From positions 1 to 28,311 of the forward strand of contig JBEKHI010000054.1 of NCBI GenBank assembly GCA_050012355.1: DNA of 28,311 nucleotides, given 5' to 3'. Of the stretch, positions 1 to 9,258 are shown piece after piece (positions within the stretch are counted from its first letter, which is position 1; each line of letters starts with the position of its first letter). The notes beneath the pieces are model-generated. The model did no database searches. It worked only from the letters and a program-made list of their open reading frames with translations, and was not told where the DNA came from. The position numbers and the translations under genes were made by a program. The stretch comes from JBEKHI01 sp050012355. GTDB taxonomy: Bacteria > Actinomycetota > Actinomycetes > Streptosporangiales > Streptosporangiaceae.

Positions 1-997
1 GCACGCCGGCGATCCGGTCGGCCGCGGCCCGGGACTGGCCGAGGGCCAGCGCGGCCGCGGGCAAGGCCGTGACCGCCTCGAAGGCGGCGAGCGCGGTCAG
101 CGTGATCACCGCCAGCGGCACCCGGCCCAGCGACCCCGACCCGGTGGCCGCGACGCCGAGCAGCAGCACGCCCCACAGGGTCAGGCCGGACACTGCGGCA
201 CCCAGGCCGATGCCGAGGCCCGAAGCCGACGCGGAGCGCCGGGCGAGCCGGGTAAGTTCGGCATCGGCGGCCCGGGCCCGGGCCAGGCCGGCCTCGGTCG
301 CGCCGAACGCGTGCAGTTCGGCCGCGCCGCTCAGCAGGTCGGTGACCGCGGCGCCGAGCTCGCCGCGGGCGGGAGCGGCCCGCCGTGCGGCCCGGCGTGC
401 CGATGCCACTGTGGCCAAGGGCACCAGCACCCCGGCGGCCAGCAGGCCGACGGCGAGTACGCCGGCGGCGGGCGCCAGGATCAGCAGGACCGCGGTGGTA
501 GCGCCGGCCCCGGCCAGCGTGGCCGCCAGCGGCGGTACGATGCCGCGGATGAACAGATCCTGCGTCGCGTCAACATCGCTGACCAGACGGGTGAGCATGT
601 CGCCGGACCTGAACGCGGCCAGCCCGGCCGGAGCGAGGCGTTCCAGCCGCCGGTAGATCGCCACCTGGACATCGGCGAGCACGCGGAAGGCCACATCGTG
701 CGAGCTGAGGCGCTCGAGATAGCGGAACAGCCCGCGGCCGACGCTGAGCGCGCGGACCGCGACCACCGCCATCGAGATCGCCACGATGTTGGGATGCTGG
801 GAGGCGCGGGCGAGCAGGAAGCCGGAGACCGCCAGCAGCGCTACCCCGCAGCCGACTCCGGCTGCGCCGGCCAGCACGGCGAACAGCAGCCGGCCCCGCA
901 TCGATCTGGCCCCCAGCGCCAGCCGCAGTAGCCGCAGCAGCGAGTTCTGGCCCGCGGCCGGTACTGAGGCGACCGTGGTGAGCCCAGTCGCGGTCAC
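1..997 (-). CDS. cydC: Thiol reductant ABC exporter subunit CydC (partial, C-terminus outside window)
   Basis: One half of the CydDC heterodimeric ABC exporter, which moves glutathione/cysteine to the outside of the membrane and is needed for cytochrome bd assembly. Reading from a GTG at 997, 332 residues lie inside the window and the frame is open to the left edge. Visible is the transmembrane domain: hydrophobic helices near the start, then the CydC-like stretch GRGLFRYLERLSSHDVAFR and a further helical region. The ATP-binding domain is not in the window. The GTG overlaps the cydD stop codon (GTGA), so the two are probably translationally coupled. No stop or frameshift is seen. The CydC rather than CydD assignment rests on gene order and the FRYLER-SH motif. 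Confidence 0.9.
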   Translation of the reverse strand, partial: MTATGLTTVASVPAAGQNSLLRLLRLALGARSMRGRLLFAVLAGAAGVGCGVALLAVSGFLLARASQHPNIVAISMAVVAVRALSVGRGLFRYLERLSSHDVAFRVLADVQVAIYRRLERLAPAGLAAFRSGDMLTRLVSDVDATQDLFIRGIVPPLAATLAGAGATTAVLLILAPAAGVLAVGLLAAGVLVPLATVASARRAARRAAPARGELGAAVTDLLSGAAELHAFGATEAGLARARAADAELTRLARRSASASGLGIGLGAAVSGLTLWGVLLLGVAATGSGSLGRVPLAVITLTALAAFEAVTALPAAALALGQSRAAADRIAGV

Positions 998-2691
998 GAC
1001 CTCACCGCCGCCAGGTCCGGTGCGGGCGCCTGCCTGAGCCGGCCCGCCTCGAGGGCGAACACCCGGCCTGTGCCGACCTGGGTCTGACCGTGCGTTACCT
1101 GGATCACGGTGCGGTCAGCCGTCAGCGCGGCGATGACGGTATCGAGCTGGCGGGCGCTCACCGCATCCAGGTGAGCAGTGGGTTCGTCGAGCAGCAGCAA
1201 CGGCGCGTCGCGCAGGAACGCGCGCGCGAGCGCGATCTGCTGGCGTTGTCCCGACGACAGCCGGAGCCCGCGCTCCCCGACCTCGGTGGCGTAGCCACGG
1301 GGCAGGCTCTCGATGAACTCGGCCGCTCCCGCGGCCTGCGCCGCCCGCGTGATGGCCTCCCGGCTTGCCGTCGGGTGGCCCAGCGCGATGTTGGCGGCCA
1401 CGGACGTGGTGAACAAGTAGGGCTGCTGGGGGACCCAGCTGATCTGGCGGCGCCATTCGCCGACCGGAACGGAGGCTAGGTCAACGCCACCGATCTCGAT
1501 ACGGCCGCTGGCCGGCTCCGCGAAGCGGAGCAGCAGCGCCAGCAGCGAGCTCTTGCCCGCCCCGCTCGGTCCGGTCAGCGTGATCCGGTCTCCGGGGCGG
1601 ATCACCAGGTCCACTCCGGACAGGGCGTCACCGTCGCGCCCGGGGTAGGTGAGCGTGACCCCGCTCAGCTTGATGGTGTCTTCCCGCAGGGACACCAGGC
1701 GACCGGACGACGGTACCTCGGGCCGAGCGGGCACCGGCTCGAGGGTATCGAGGATCGCGAAGACGTCCCTGGCCGCGGCGGCGCCCTCGGTGCTGGCGTG
1801 GAACTGGGCGCCGACCGCGCGCAGCGGCAGGTAGGCCTCGGGGGTGAGCAGCAGCACGAGCAGCGCGGTCTGGTAGCTCAGGTGCCCGGCCAGCAGGCGC
1901 AGCCCGACTTCGACCGCGACCAGCGCGGTGGCCAGGGCCGCCGCCAGCTCCAGGACGAAGCCGGACAGGAACGCGACCCGCAGCGAGGACATGGTGGCGG
2001 CCCGGTACTCCTCGGTGACCTTGCCGATCACCTCGGCCTGCGGCTTGCCCCGGCCGAACAGCTTGAGCGTCGGCAGGCCTTCCACCACGTCGAGGAAGTG
2101 GCCGCCGAGCCGGGCCAGCAGCCGCCACTGCCGTTGCGTGGTCGTCTTGGTGTGCAGTCCGACCAGGATGGCGAAGACCGGGATCAGTGGCATGGTGACG
2201 CCGATGATCACGGCGGAGATCCAGTCCGCGAGTCCGACCCGGATCAGCACGGCCACCGGCACCAGGCAGGCGAGCACCAGCTGCGGCAGGTACCGGGCGA
2301 AGTAGGCATCCAGGCCGTCCAGGCCCCTGGTGGCCAGGGTGGTGACCTCGCCGGACCGGTGCCGGGCCAGCCAGGACGGCCCCAGCCGGAGCGCATGATC
2401 GGTGAGCCGGCGCCGCAGCTGGGATTTCACCGCGGCCGCGGCCCGCAGCGCGGCGGCCTCGCCGCCGTAGCTGGCCGCCGCCCGGGCCAGCAGCACGGCC
2501 AGCAGCGCGACGAGCGTGCCGGCTAGCACGGTGGTACCGGTTCCGGTCGCCGAGCTGGCCAGGACATGGGCCAGCAAGCCGGCCTGGATCAGGATCAGGC
2601 CGGTGGCGGCCAGGCCCAGAGCAACCGTGGCCGAGAGGTAGCCGCGGGCCGCAGCCGAGCAGCGCAGCAGCCGCGGATCAACCGGCTTCAC
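994..2691 (-). CDS. cydD: Thiol reductant ABC exporter subunit CydD
   Basis: Partner of CydC in the periplasmic/extracytoplasmic thiol exporter that supports cytochrome bd maturation. The 565-residue protein has an N-terminal six-helix membrane domain (about residues 15–320) and a C-terminal ATPase domain: Walker A GPSGAGKS near 372, signature LSSGQ near 476, Walker B LLLLDEP near 497, and a switch His in VTHG. Length is typical of the family. The ATG overlaps the cydB stop (ATGA), and its own TGA overlaps the cydC GTG, so cydB, cydD and cydC form one tightly packed transcription unit. All catalytic motifs look intact. Confidence 0.95.
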   Translation of the reverse strand: MKPVDPRLLRCSAAARGYLSATVALGLAATGLILIQAGLLAHVLASSATGTGTTVLAGTLVALLAVLLARAAASYGGEAAALRAAAAVKSQLRRRLTDHALRLGPSWLARHRSGEVTTLATRGLDGLDAYFARYLPQLVLACLVPVAVLIRVGLADWISAVIIGVTMPLIPVFAILVGLHTKTTTQRQWRLLARLGGHFLDVVEGLPTLKLFGRGKPQAEVIGKVTEEYRAATMSSLRVAFLSGFVLELAAALATALVAVEVGLRLLAGHLSYQTALLVLLLTPEAYLPLRAVGAQFHASTEGAAAARDVFAILDTLEPVPARPEVPSSGRLVSLREDTIKLSGVTLTYPGRDGDALSGVDLVIRPGDRITLTGPSGAGKSSLLALLLRFAEPASGRIEIGGVDLASVPVGEWRRQISWVPQQPYLFTTSVAANIALGHPTASREAITRAAQAAGAAEFIESLPRGYATEVGERGLRLSSGQRQQIALARAFLRDAPLLLLDEPTAHLDAVSARQLDTVIAALTADRTVIQVTHGQTQVGTGRVFALEAGRLRQAPAPDLAAVRS

Positions 2692-3752
2692 GGCTGGCCG
2701 CCGCCACGCTCGGCGGTTTTCAGCTCGGTCACGGGCGGCGGCGCTGGCGCCTTCGGCCGGGCGGGAATGTCGGAGCTAGACAGCCGCCGACGGAACACCC
2801 AGTAGGTCCAGCCCTGATAGCCCAGCACGAGCGGGGTGAAGATCACCGCGACCCAGCTCATCACTACCAGCGTGTAGTGCGCAGACGAGGCGTTGCTGAC
2901 CGTCAGGCTGAAGGCCGCCGAGGTGCGCGAAGGCAGCACGTTAGGCCACAGGTCGCCGAACAAAGTGGCCACCGCCAGCGCGAGCGTGAGAGCCGTGCCC
3001 GCGAACGCCCAGCCCTCCCGGCCGCGGAACGCGGCCGCCACCGCGCCGCCCACGGCGACCGCGGCGAGGCCGGCGGTGACGTCGGTAGCCGGCCTGCCGT
3101 GGCTGACCTGGGTCGCCAGCAGGAAGGCGGCGGCCAGCGGCACGGCGGCCACCGCGATGCGCAGCGCCGCCCGCCGCGCCCGGTCCCTGAGCTCACCGGC
3201 GGTACGCAGGCTGAGGAAGAGCGCGCCGTGCAGCATGAACAGGCTGAGCGTGACCAGCCCGCCGAGCAGGCCGTACCAGTTGAGCAGGGTCAGCAGGTTG
3301 CCGGTGTAGACGTGAGCGGCGTTCATCGGCACCCCGCGCACGATGTTCGCGAAGGCCACCCCCCACAGCAACGCCGGCAGCGCGGACCCGGCGAACATCG
3401 CCCGGTCCCAGTTGGCCCGCCAGCGCACGCTGTCCACCTTGCCGCGGAACTCGAAGCAGACCCCGCGCACGATCAGGCCCGCCAAGATGATCAGCAGGGG
3501 AAGATAGAAGCCGCTGAACAGCGAGGCGTACCAGAGCGGGAAAGCGGCGAACATCGCGCCCCCGGCAGTGATGAGCCATACTTCGTTGCCGTCCCAGACC
3601 GGGCCGATCGTGTTGATCATGACCCGGCGGTCGGTCTCGTCCCGGCTCAGCAGCGACATCAGGATCCCGACCCCGAAGTCGAACCCCTCCAGGACGAAGT
3701 AACCCGTGAACAGGATCGCGATGAGGACGAACCAGAAGGTCGCGAGGTTCAT
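2688..3752 (-). CDS. cydB: Cytochrome bd ubiquinol oxidase subunit II
   Basis: Subunit II of the membrane quinol oxidase that reduces oxygen to water with high affinity and without proton pumping. The 354-residue protein is almost entirely hydrophobic, with about eight membrane helices. It starts with the family-typical MNLATFWFVLIAILF followed by VLEGFDFGVG, which holds conserved acidic residues, and carries GPVWDGNEVWL near residue 50. The ATG at 3752 is preceded by GGGAG at a good distance. It lies 20 nt downstream of the cydA stop. The C-terminal tail (about 25 residues, proline-rich) is cytosolic and not conserved in kind. Confidence 0.95.
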   Translation of the reverse strand: MNLATFWFVLIAILFTGYFVLEGFDFGVGILMSLLSRDETDRRVMINTIGPVWDGNEVWLITAGGAMFAAFPLWYASLFSGFYLPLLIILAGLIVRGVCFEFRGKVDSVRWRANWDRAMFAGSALPALLWGVAFANIVRGVPMNAAHVYTGNLLTLLNWYGLLGGLVTLSLFMLHGALFLSLRTAGELRDRARRAALRIAVAAVPLAAAFLLATQVSHGRPATDVTAGLAAVAVGGAVAAAFRGREGWAFAGTALTLALAVATLFGDLWPNVLPSRTSAAFSLTVSNASSAHYTLVVMSWVAVIFTPLVLGYQGWTYWVFRRRLSSSDIPARPKAPAPPPVTELKTAERGGGQP

Positions 3753-3772
3753 GGCAGCTCCCTAACGGCGGG

Positions 3773-5161
3773 TCAGTAAGAGAAGACGGGGAGGGGTTCG
3801 GCGGCGTCAGGATCGGTCGCCTGGGCCGGCGCGCCCGCCTTGACGTGCTGGACGGTCAGCCACCAGGCCAGGGCCGCGAGGCCGCTGTACAGCAAGGTGA
3901 AGACGGTCATCGAGATGATCACCGAGGATGCGGTGACGCCCGGCGAAACGCTCTGCGCGGTGGTCATCAGGCCGAACACCGTCCACGGCTGCCGCCCCAT
4001 CTCGGTGAAGATCCAGCCCATCGTGGTGGCCAGGTAGGGCAGCGCGACGCCCCAGATCGCGGCTCGGTAGAACCAGCGGGCCCGGGGAATCCGGCGGCGC
4101 CTGGTCAGCCACAGGCCGGCGAAGGCCAGCAGCGCGGCTAGCATCCCGAAACCGATCATGAGGCGGAACGACCAGTAGGTCACCGGGATCACCGGCTTGT
4201 AGCTGCCCGGCCCGTATTTCTTGTCATAGGCGCGCTCGACATTGTTGATGCCCTGCACGGTGCCGTGCGGGTTCAGGGTGGCGATCAGCGAGAGGAGATA
4301 AGGCACCCGGACGCTCCACAGTTCCTGGCCGCCGTTCAGCGAGCCGATGGTGAACAGCGAGAAGGACGCGCTATCGGAGGTGTTGTAGAGCGCCTCGGCG
4401 GCCGCCATCTTCATCGGCTGCTGCGAGTCCATCAGCCGGGCCTGGATATCTCCGGTCACCGCGGTCGCGATCCCGGCGGCCAGGGTGACCGCCAGGCCGA
4501 TCCGCATCGCCCGGCGGAAGACGTCTACCTGGGAGTTGCGGGCCAGATGCCAGGCACTGACGGCGATCACCACCATGCCGGCGATCACGAACGACGCGAA
4601 GATCACATGCGGCCAGGCGGCGAGCAGCGTGGAGTTGGTCAGCAGGGCCACGATGCTGGTCAGCACCACGCGATGGGTACCGGAGTCGACCCGGTATCCG
4701 ACCGGGTGCTGCATCCACGAGTTGGCGGCCAGGATGAAGTAGGCCGACAGGTTCGTGGCGATGGCGGCCACCCAGATGGTCGCCAGGTGCAGCCGTGGCG
4801 GCAGCTTGTTCCAGCCGAAGATCCACAGGCCGATAAAAGTCGACTCCAGGAAGAAAGCAAGCAGTGCCTCCATCGCCAGCGGCGCACCGAACACGTTTCC
4901 CACGAAGGCCGAGTAAGCTGACCAGTTCATGCCGAACTGGAACTCCTCGACGATTCCCGTGACCACGCCGACCGCGAAATTGATCAGGAAAAGCGTGCCG
5001 AAGAACTTCGTCATCCTCAGGTATACCGGGTCCTTTTTCACCAGCCATGCCGTCTGCATGCAGGCAACCAGGATCGACAGGCCGATCGTCAGCGGGACGA
5101 AGATGAAGTGATACACGGTGGTAATCCCGAATTGCCATCGGGACAGCTCAAGCACGGTCAT
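3773..5161 (-). CDS. cydA: Cytochrome bd ubiquinol oxidase subunit I
   Basis: Subunit I carries the haems and oxidises quinol. The 462-residue length indicates the short Q-loop form found in Actinobacteria and Firmicutes rather than the longer E. coli type. Visible landmarks are His18 in TVYHFIFVPL (a high-spin haem ligand position), a mid-protein His in WPHVIFASFVIAG, the YWSFRLMIGFG segment expected to hold the Met ligand, and the signature GRQPW in FTEMGRQPWTVFG. The start ATG at 5161 has GGGGGA five bases upstream. It is the first gene of cydA-cydB-cydD-cydC. The order fits the usual actinobacterial operon. Confidence 0.97.
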   Translation of the reverse strand: MTVLELSRWQFGITTVYHFIFVPLTIGLSILVACMQTAWLVKKDPVYLRMTKFFGTLFLINFAVGVVTGIVEEFQFGMNWSAYSAFVGNVFGAPLAMEALLAFFLESTFIGLWIFGWNKLPPRLHLATIWVAAIATNLSAYFILAANSWMQHPVGYRVDSGTHRVVLTSIVALLTNSTLLAAWPHVIFASFVIAGMVVIAVSAWHLARNSQVDVFRRAMRIGLAVTLAAGIATAVTGDIQARLMDSQQPMKMAAAEALYNTSDSASFSLFTIGSLNGGQELWSVRVPYLLSLIATLNPHGTVQGINNVERAYDKKYGPGSYKPVIPVTYWSFRLMIGFGMLAALLAFAGLWLTRRRRIPRARWFYRAAIWGVALPYLATTMGWIFTEMGRQPWTVFGLMTTAQSVSPGVTASSVIISMTVFTLLYSGLAALAWWLTVQHVKAGAPAQATDPDAAEPLPVFSY

Positions 5162-5528
5162 CGGTATCCCCCGAGTTCGGCGTCAGTGGCTTAAGTCCCG
5201 GGCGGTCCCGCGGTGCTGACCAGCGGGCCGGGCAGTCGTCCCAGCGGGGGTCGGCCCGCCCGGCGGAGGCAGGATCGAGGAGACGGCTGCGGCGGCGGAC
5301 CTTCCGCCTGGGACACGGTGACTGCGGCGTAGCGCTGCCTTGCCGTCTGGCTTTGTCACACTTCAGCTAACCGCGGCCCTGCTGCCTGCGGAAACAGCCA
5401 GAAACCGCAAACCCCATCACTCAGGCTGATCACGGGCCATCCGCGGGCGTCCGTGATCGCGTCAGGAGTCCCGGGCAGTGGCACACCGTCCGGCGGCGCG
5501 GCTGTTCCTAGGCCCGGATCTGTGCTGG
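5162..5528. other. Intergenic region carrying the cyd operon leader
   Basis: This gap lies between the cydA start and the 3' end of the relic permease, both on the minus strand. It must hold the cydABDC promoter, but no convincing −35/−10 pair stands out. A TGTGACAAAG stretch (minus strand, near 5350–5360) contains a Rex-like half site, but the second half is missing. No open frame with family resemblance was seen. Confidence 0.5.
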
Positions 5529-7070
5529 TTATGCGGCGAGTACGTCGCGCCGGTTGAGGAAAACGGCGCCGATCACTGCTCCTGCCACTCCGAGACCGGC
5601 AATCACCGCGGCACTGGTCCAGTCGGGGCTCGTGGCGGGTGCCGGCACCATGTGGAAGAACACCGAGGTGTCCAAGAGCCAGTGGCTGGCGTGGACGACG
5701 GCTCCGAGGAACTCGATGAGAAAAGACCAGGCCAGGTACCCGTAGACGACGGCTGAGGTTCGCCGGGGCCACACTCCGAGGACCAGGGCGCCGAGGCCGA
5801 GGAGGAATAGCGACGGCGGAACCACGTTGAGCCCGGCGGCCACGAGCGAACCGAACCCCACCCTGCTGTGCTGACTGGCTGTACCGGCCCACGCGCCGAT
5901 CCCGGCCAGGATGCCCGATCCGAGGAGCAAGCCGGCGGAAAGAAGCAGCCGTCCGGCGAGCCACGACGTCCGGCTCACCGGGAGTACCGCGAGATTCTCC
6001 AGGTGACCGTCGGCCTCCTCGGTTCGGATAGCGCCGATCTGCCCGGCGGCGATCAGGGCAATCATCAGGGCCAGCAGGAGAAATGTGAGCCCGAGATAGG
6101 CCGCCACGAGGGAGCCGTGCCCGCCGATCCGGCCGAGGGCCTCCTGGACGGACTTGTCTCCGGTGGCGTCCTTGGTGGAGGACTCGGCCACCGTGCCGAG
6201 GAGGATGGCGACGGCGGCGACGGCGGCGACGGCGAATAGCCAGCCGAAGGCCGCCCGCATCAGCCGGACCGCCAGGCCTGTCGGGCTGCCGGTCAGCGCC
6301 AGGTGCGGGGCAGCGGTATCGCGGCTGGGCAATAGGGCGGCACCGAGGTCCCAGGCCCCGGCCAGGTGCACGGTGACGGTGGCGACTGCGAGTATCAGCA
6401 GCACCACCGGGAGCAGAGCCAGGGGACGCGGATCGGTGAGCGGCCGGGACTCCTCGATCCAGCCGAGGGGGCTCAACCACACCATCCAGTGCAGTCCCGG
6501 GTCCGAGTCAGCCACCATACGAAGTGCGTAGGAGGTGCCAAAGACCGCCCCGGCCATGTCGGCAGCCCGACGGCGCGTGTTAGCGAGCTGGCTGGTCAGC
6601 GCCCCGATGGCGAGAAACGTGGCTGCCCCGGCCACGAGCGTGAGCGAGAAGTACAAGGACTGTCCGAGGGTGAAGCCGACGGTGGAGGCGCGGCCGGTGA
6701 TGACCGTCCCGATGGCGGTCAGCACGAACAGCGTTGCCAGGCCCGCTCCCAGCCCCGCGACCGCCTGGCCCGCGGCGCGCCGACGCGTCGTCTGACCGGC
6801 AAGGAGCAACTCGTAGCGCCCCGCCTCCTCGCTGCCACGCATGAGCCGCGTGGCGGGTGAGCAGCCCCCAGATAGCCCCGAGGACGCTCAGTATGCCGAG
6901 GACACGCCATGAAGCAAATCCAGCAACTGTGTTGATGGCACGAGCAGGCCCGAGCAGCGCGTTGAGGCCGGTGTTGGCGCCGAACGCCTTGGTCAGCTGG
7001 TCGCGTGCCGTCTGGGTCTTGTAGGCCGACGTGTAGGCCAAGATCTGGGCGACCACGAAGAAAGCAAGGC
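5529..7070 (-). pseudogene. ABC-2 type exporter permease, N-terminally truncated and frameshifted
   Basis: Resembles the large two-module permeases of actinobacterial antibiotic/multidrug ABC exporters (about 530 residues, paired with an ATPase). The downstream 437-residue frame (6842–5529) is intact, with about ten helices, and ends in the family-like FLNRRDVLAA. The N-terminal part (FVVAQILAYTSAYKTQTA through GLLT) lies in another frame upstream. Removing one G from the GGG run at 6855–6857 joins them as LLTATRLMRGSEEAGRYELL, which fits the family, so a one-base insertion broke the gene. The first few residues and any start codon are missing at about 7070, and no ATPase partner is present. 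Translation from the internal ATG at 6842 is possible but would lack the first helices. Confidence 0.8.
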
Positions 7071-7261
7071 GTGCCAGGCATGGCCCGGGGATGCCCGGGA
7101 CGCCACGGCCTCTGCGACACGCGGCGTGACCTGCTGATTCAGCCACATGCAGCAGGTACGGGCGTGGAAGGAGAGAGCATCGGCGGTGCTTGTGAAACCG
7201 TCGGCGGAACGGGTTCCCGCCGATGCCCGCAGATGCCACGCTACCGGTTCCCGCGTCGCTG

Positions 7262-8099
7262 ATGACGCTGCTGGCCGGTCTTGCCCGTTGGTCACCGCCC
7301 CCTCGTTCCGCACGTTCCGCGGCCTGGCCGTCGCCCGGCTGGTGGTGACGCTGCTGGTGCCCGCGGGCGAGCTGGTGGTCGTGGCGATCGACGGCACCTT
7401 GTCCGGCGGCGCGGCAAGAAGGTACGGGCCGCGTCGTGGTTCCACGACGGCTCTGCGCCGGGACCTGCGAAACGGGGTACGGCAGCAACTGGGTGGTCGC
7501 GGCCGTCATCGCGGGCTCCCGGCCCTCAGCAGGCCGGCGGCCATCCCGGTGCCGGCTAAGCTGGTCATCACGGGCACCAGCTCCGCGTCCCGGCTGTGGC
7601 TGGCCCGCCGGATGGCCGCAGCCATCGCCGCGCTGCCCGGCCCCCGCATCCACGTGGCCGCTGACCCGGCCTACGCCGGCGGGGAGCTGAAGAAGCTCCC
7701 GCCCCGCGTCACCTGGACCACCCGGCTGCGCACGGACGCCGCGCTGTACGAACTGCCGCCGGCCCGCACCGGCAGGCGGCGACCGACCCAGGGACAAACG
7801 AGGTCGGCTTCCCTCCCTCGCCGAGCTGGCCGCCACCTCGGCGTTCACCCAGGTCACCGTCACCCGCTACGGCACGACCGCGACCATCCAGGCCGCCGCC
7901 GTCACCTGCCTGCGGCACTCGGTCTTCGGCACCCGCCCCGTCACCGTCGTCCTCATCCGCGACCGGGCAAAGGCGAGCTACGACCTAGCCCTGGTCACCA
8001 CCGACGACGCCGCCTCCGCCTCCGCCGCGGCCGTCACCGAACGCTATGCCGGCAGATGGTCCGTGGAAGTGGCGGTAGAAGACAGCAAGCAGGTACACG
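7262..8099 (+). pseudogene. IS701-type (DDE) transposase relic
   Basis: Pieces of one transposase are spread over all three plus frames. In order they are LLAGLA, TAPSFRTFRGLA, LVVTLLVPAGELVVVAID (first Asp), RGKKVRAASWFHDGSAPGPAK, TGYGSNWVVAAVI, PAKLVITGTSSASRLWLARR, IHVAADPAYAGGELKKLPP (second Asp), FGTRPVTVVLIRDRAK, and RWSVEVAVEDSKQ (catalytic Glu). An internal deletion joins FRGLA directly to the first-Asp region. At least four frameshifts are needed, including one lost T near 7404 and one lost A near 7470. The C-terminal part after EDSKQ is gone. It abuts the truncated permease, so insertion may have removed the start of that gene. No terminal inverted repeats were identified. Confidence 0.82.
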
Positions 8100-8281
8100 G
8101 ACAACCATGCAGAACGGCAGGTAGCGGCATGTATCGTCATCGCTTGACACCAGTTCAGGGAGCAGGGTCCGGTGGGCAAGTCCTGACGGCGTACCTGTAC
8201 TGACCTAGGGCTTTACCGCTCCAGGTCATTTTGTTTTATCCCCTTACTGGCTCCGTGCTCGCTCGCGGGGACGGCTTTTGA

Positions 8282-8470
8282 TTAGCGGAGAGTGCGGCCG
8301 GTCCAGGCCATGTCGCGGAGGGCGTCACGGGCGAGTCCGGTTATGTGCGAGCAGCCGGCTGGTGCGGGCCTCGGCGTTGGCGAGGTCGGCTTGGAGCGAG
8401 ACCCGGCTGACCGCCGGCCCGTGTCCGTCGACGGCTGGCAGGGTGGCCTGGGGCGAGTAGATCTGCGTGA
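8282..8470 (-). pseudogene. Possible coiled-coil remnant (transposon-accessory, DUF6262-like)
   Basis: On the minus strand a frame reads SRVSLQADLANAEARTSRLL and, after one frame change near 8345, continues HITGLARDALRDMAWTG to a stop at 8282. The heptad-like charged pattern resembles the C-terminal coiled coil of small proteins found beside recombinases and transposases. The match is short and made by eye only. It could equally be chance coding potential in GC-rich DNA. Confidence 0.22.
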
Positions 8471-8530
8471 GAAGGTCCGTGGCGGTAGCCGTGCGGGCCC
8501 GCCGTGCCTGCGGGAAGGTCGCGCCCGGAT

Positions 8531-8556
8531 CGCGGGGACACTGGGTGTCTCCCGCG
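8531..8556 (-). terminator. Hairpin downstream of the amaP operon
   Basis: Arms CGCGGGGACAC and GTGTCTCCCGCG pair around a TGG loop with one bulge, giving about eleven base pairs. It lies about 37 nt past the amaP stop codon in the direction of transcription. There is no clear T-run, as is common for GC-rich actinobacterial terminators. Confidence 0.45.
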
Positions 8557-8592
8557 CTGGCATCTCCCGGCGCCTGGATATCGGGCGAGGGC

Positions 8593-9258
8593 CTAATGAT
8601 CGTAGTGTTCCGCTTGGGTGGTGCTGACACGGGCCTGGGCCGGTTTCTCGTGGCTGGTTTCGCCGGTGAGGACGCCTTGGTGGTCGTGTTCGGTGCGGCG
8701 GGTGATGGTGATGCTCAGGTAGGCGGTCAGGCCGGGCTGGCCGAGGGAGCTACGCAGGCTGGGCAGCAGCTCACGGGTGAGGTGATCACGCAACCGGGCG
8801 AGATCAATGTCGGCGGTGGTGCTGACCGTCAGCCAGAGCTCCGGCTCGTCGGGGTGGCCGCTGAGAGTGGCCGTGGAGCGCCGCACGCCGGGCTGGTCTG
8901 CCAGGTCGCTGCTGATGAAGTCGGTAACGGCGCCAGCAGGCAGGATGGTCCGCCCGGCACCAGGCTGATCGCGGTGATCGCTGTCGAGCCGGACGCGGCG
9001 CAGCACATCGCGGCGCGGCTGGACGAGCAGCCAGCGCAGGCAGACCAGCCCGATGATGATGGCCGCGGCTGCTACGGCGGGCCAGATCCAGCCGTTACCG
9101 TGGATGTAGCGCTGCGCAGCGGGCGGATACAGCGGCGCGGCGGCCGAGCCGCCGTACATGCCGGCCGACCGGCCGAGCACGGCGGCGCCGGCGAGCAGCA
9201 GCGGCAGGCCGAGCAGGGCGTGCCCGGTCCGGTTCCCGCGAGTGGCACGACGGCGCAT
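8593..9258 (-). CDS. amaP: AmaP-like alkaline-shock membrane anchor protein
   Basis: Predicted anchor that holds Asp23-type proteins at the inner face of the membrane. The 221-residue protein opens with MRRRATRGNRTGHALLG and a first membrane helix (about 13–32). A second helix follows around 58–78 (WIWPAVAAAAIIIGLVCLRW). A long cytosolic region follows with an Asp23-like alpha/beta look (ELWLTVSTTADIDLARLRDHL near 140–165). The ATG overlaps the stop of the DUF6286 gene (TGATG). It is the last gene of the minus-strand Asp23 operon. The call comes from the two-helix architecture and context; direct sequence identity to staphylococcal AmaP is expected to be low. Confidence 0.75.
   Translation of the reverse strand: MRRRATRGNRTGHALLGLPLLLAGAAVLGRSAGMYGGSAAAPLYPPAAQRYIHGNGWIWPAVAAAAIIIGLVCLRWLLVQPRRDVLRRVRLDSDHRDQPGAGRTILPAGAVTDFISSDLADQPGVRRSTATLSGHPDEPELWLTVSTTADIDLARLRDHLTRELLPSLRSSLGQPGLTAYLSITITRRTEHDHQGVLTGETSHEKPAQARVSTTQAEHYDH

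Noticed and set aside
1798..2526. Long plus-strand open frame opposite cydD
   Set aside because: It is a low-complexity shadow, rich in Gly, Gln and Arg, lying entirely inside cydD, whose ATPase motifs are intact.
5346..5364. Rex operator before cydA
   Set aside because: Only one half site (TTTGTCACA) is present; the inverted second half needed for the known Rex site is absent.
5356..6480. 374-codon minus-strand frame, Arg/Pro-rich
   Set aside because: It overlaps the permease relic in another frame and has no recognisable domain; the permease frame has clear membrane helices.
8200..8290. Integron or attachment-type site after the IS701 relic
   Set aside because: A T-rich run and GCTCGCTCGCGG suggested one, but no core site, paired arms or integrase was found.
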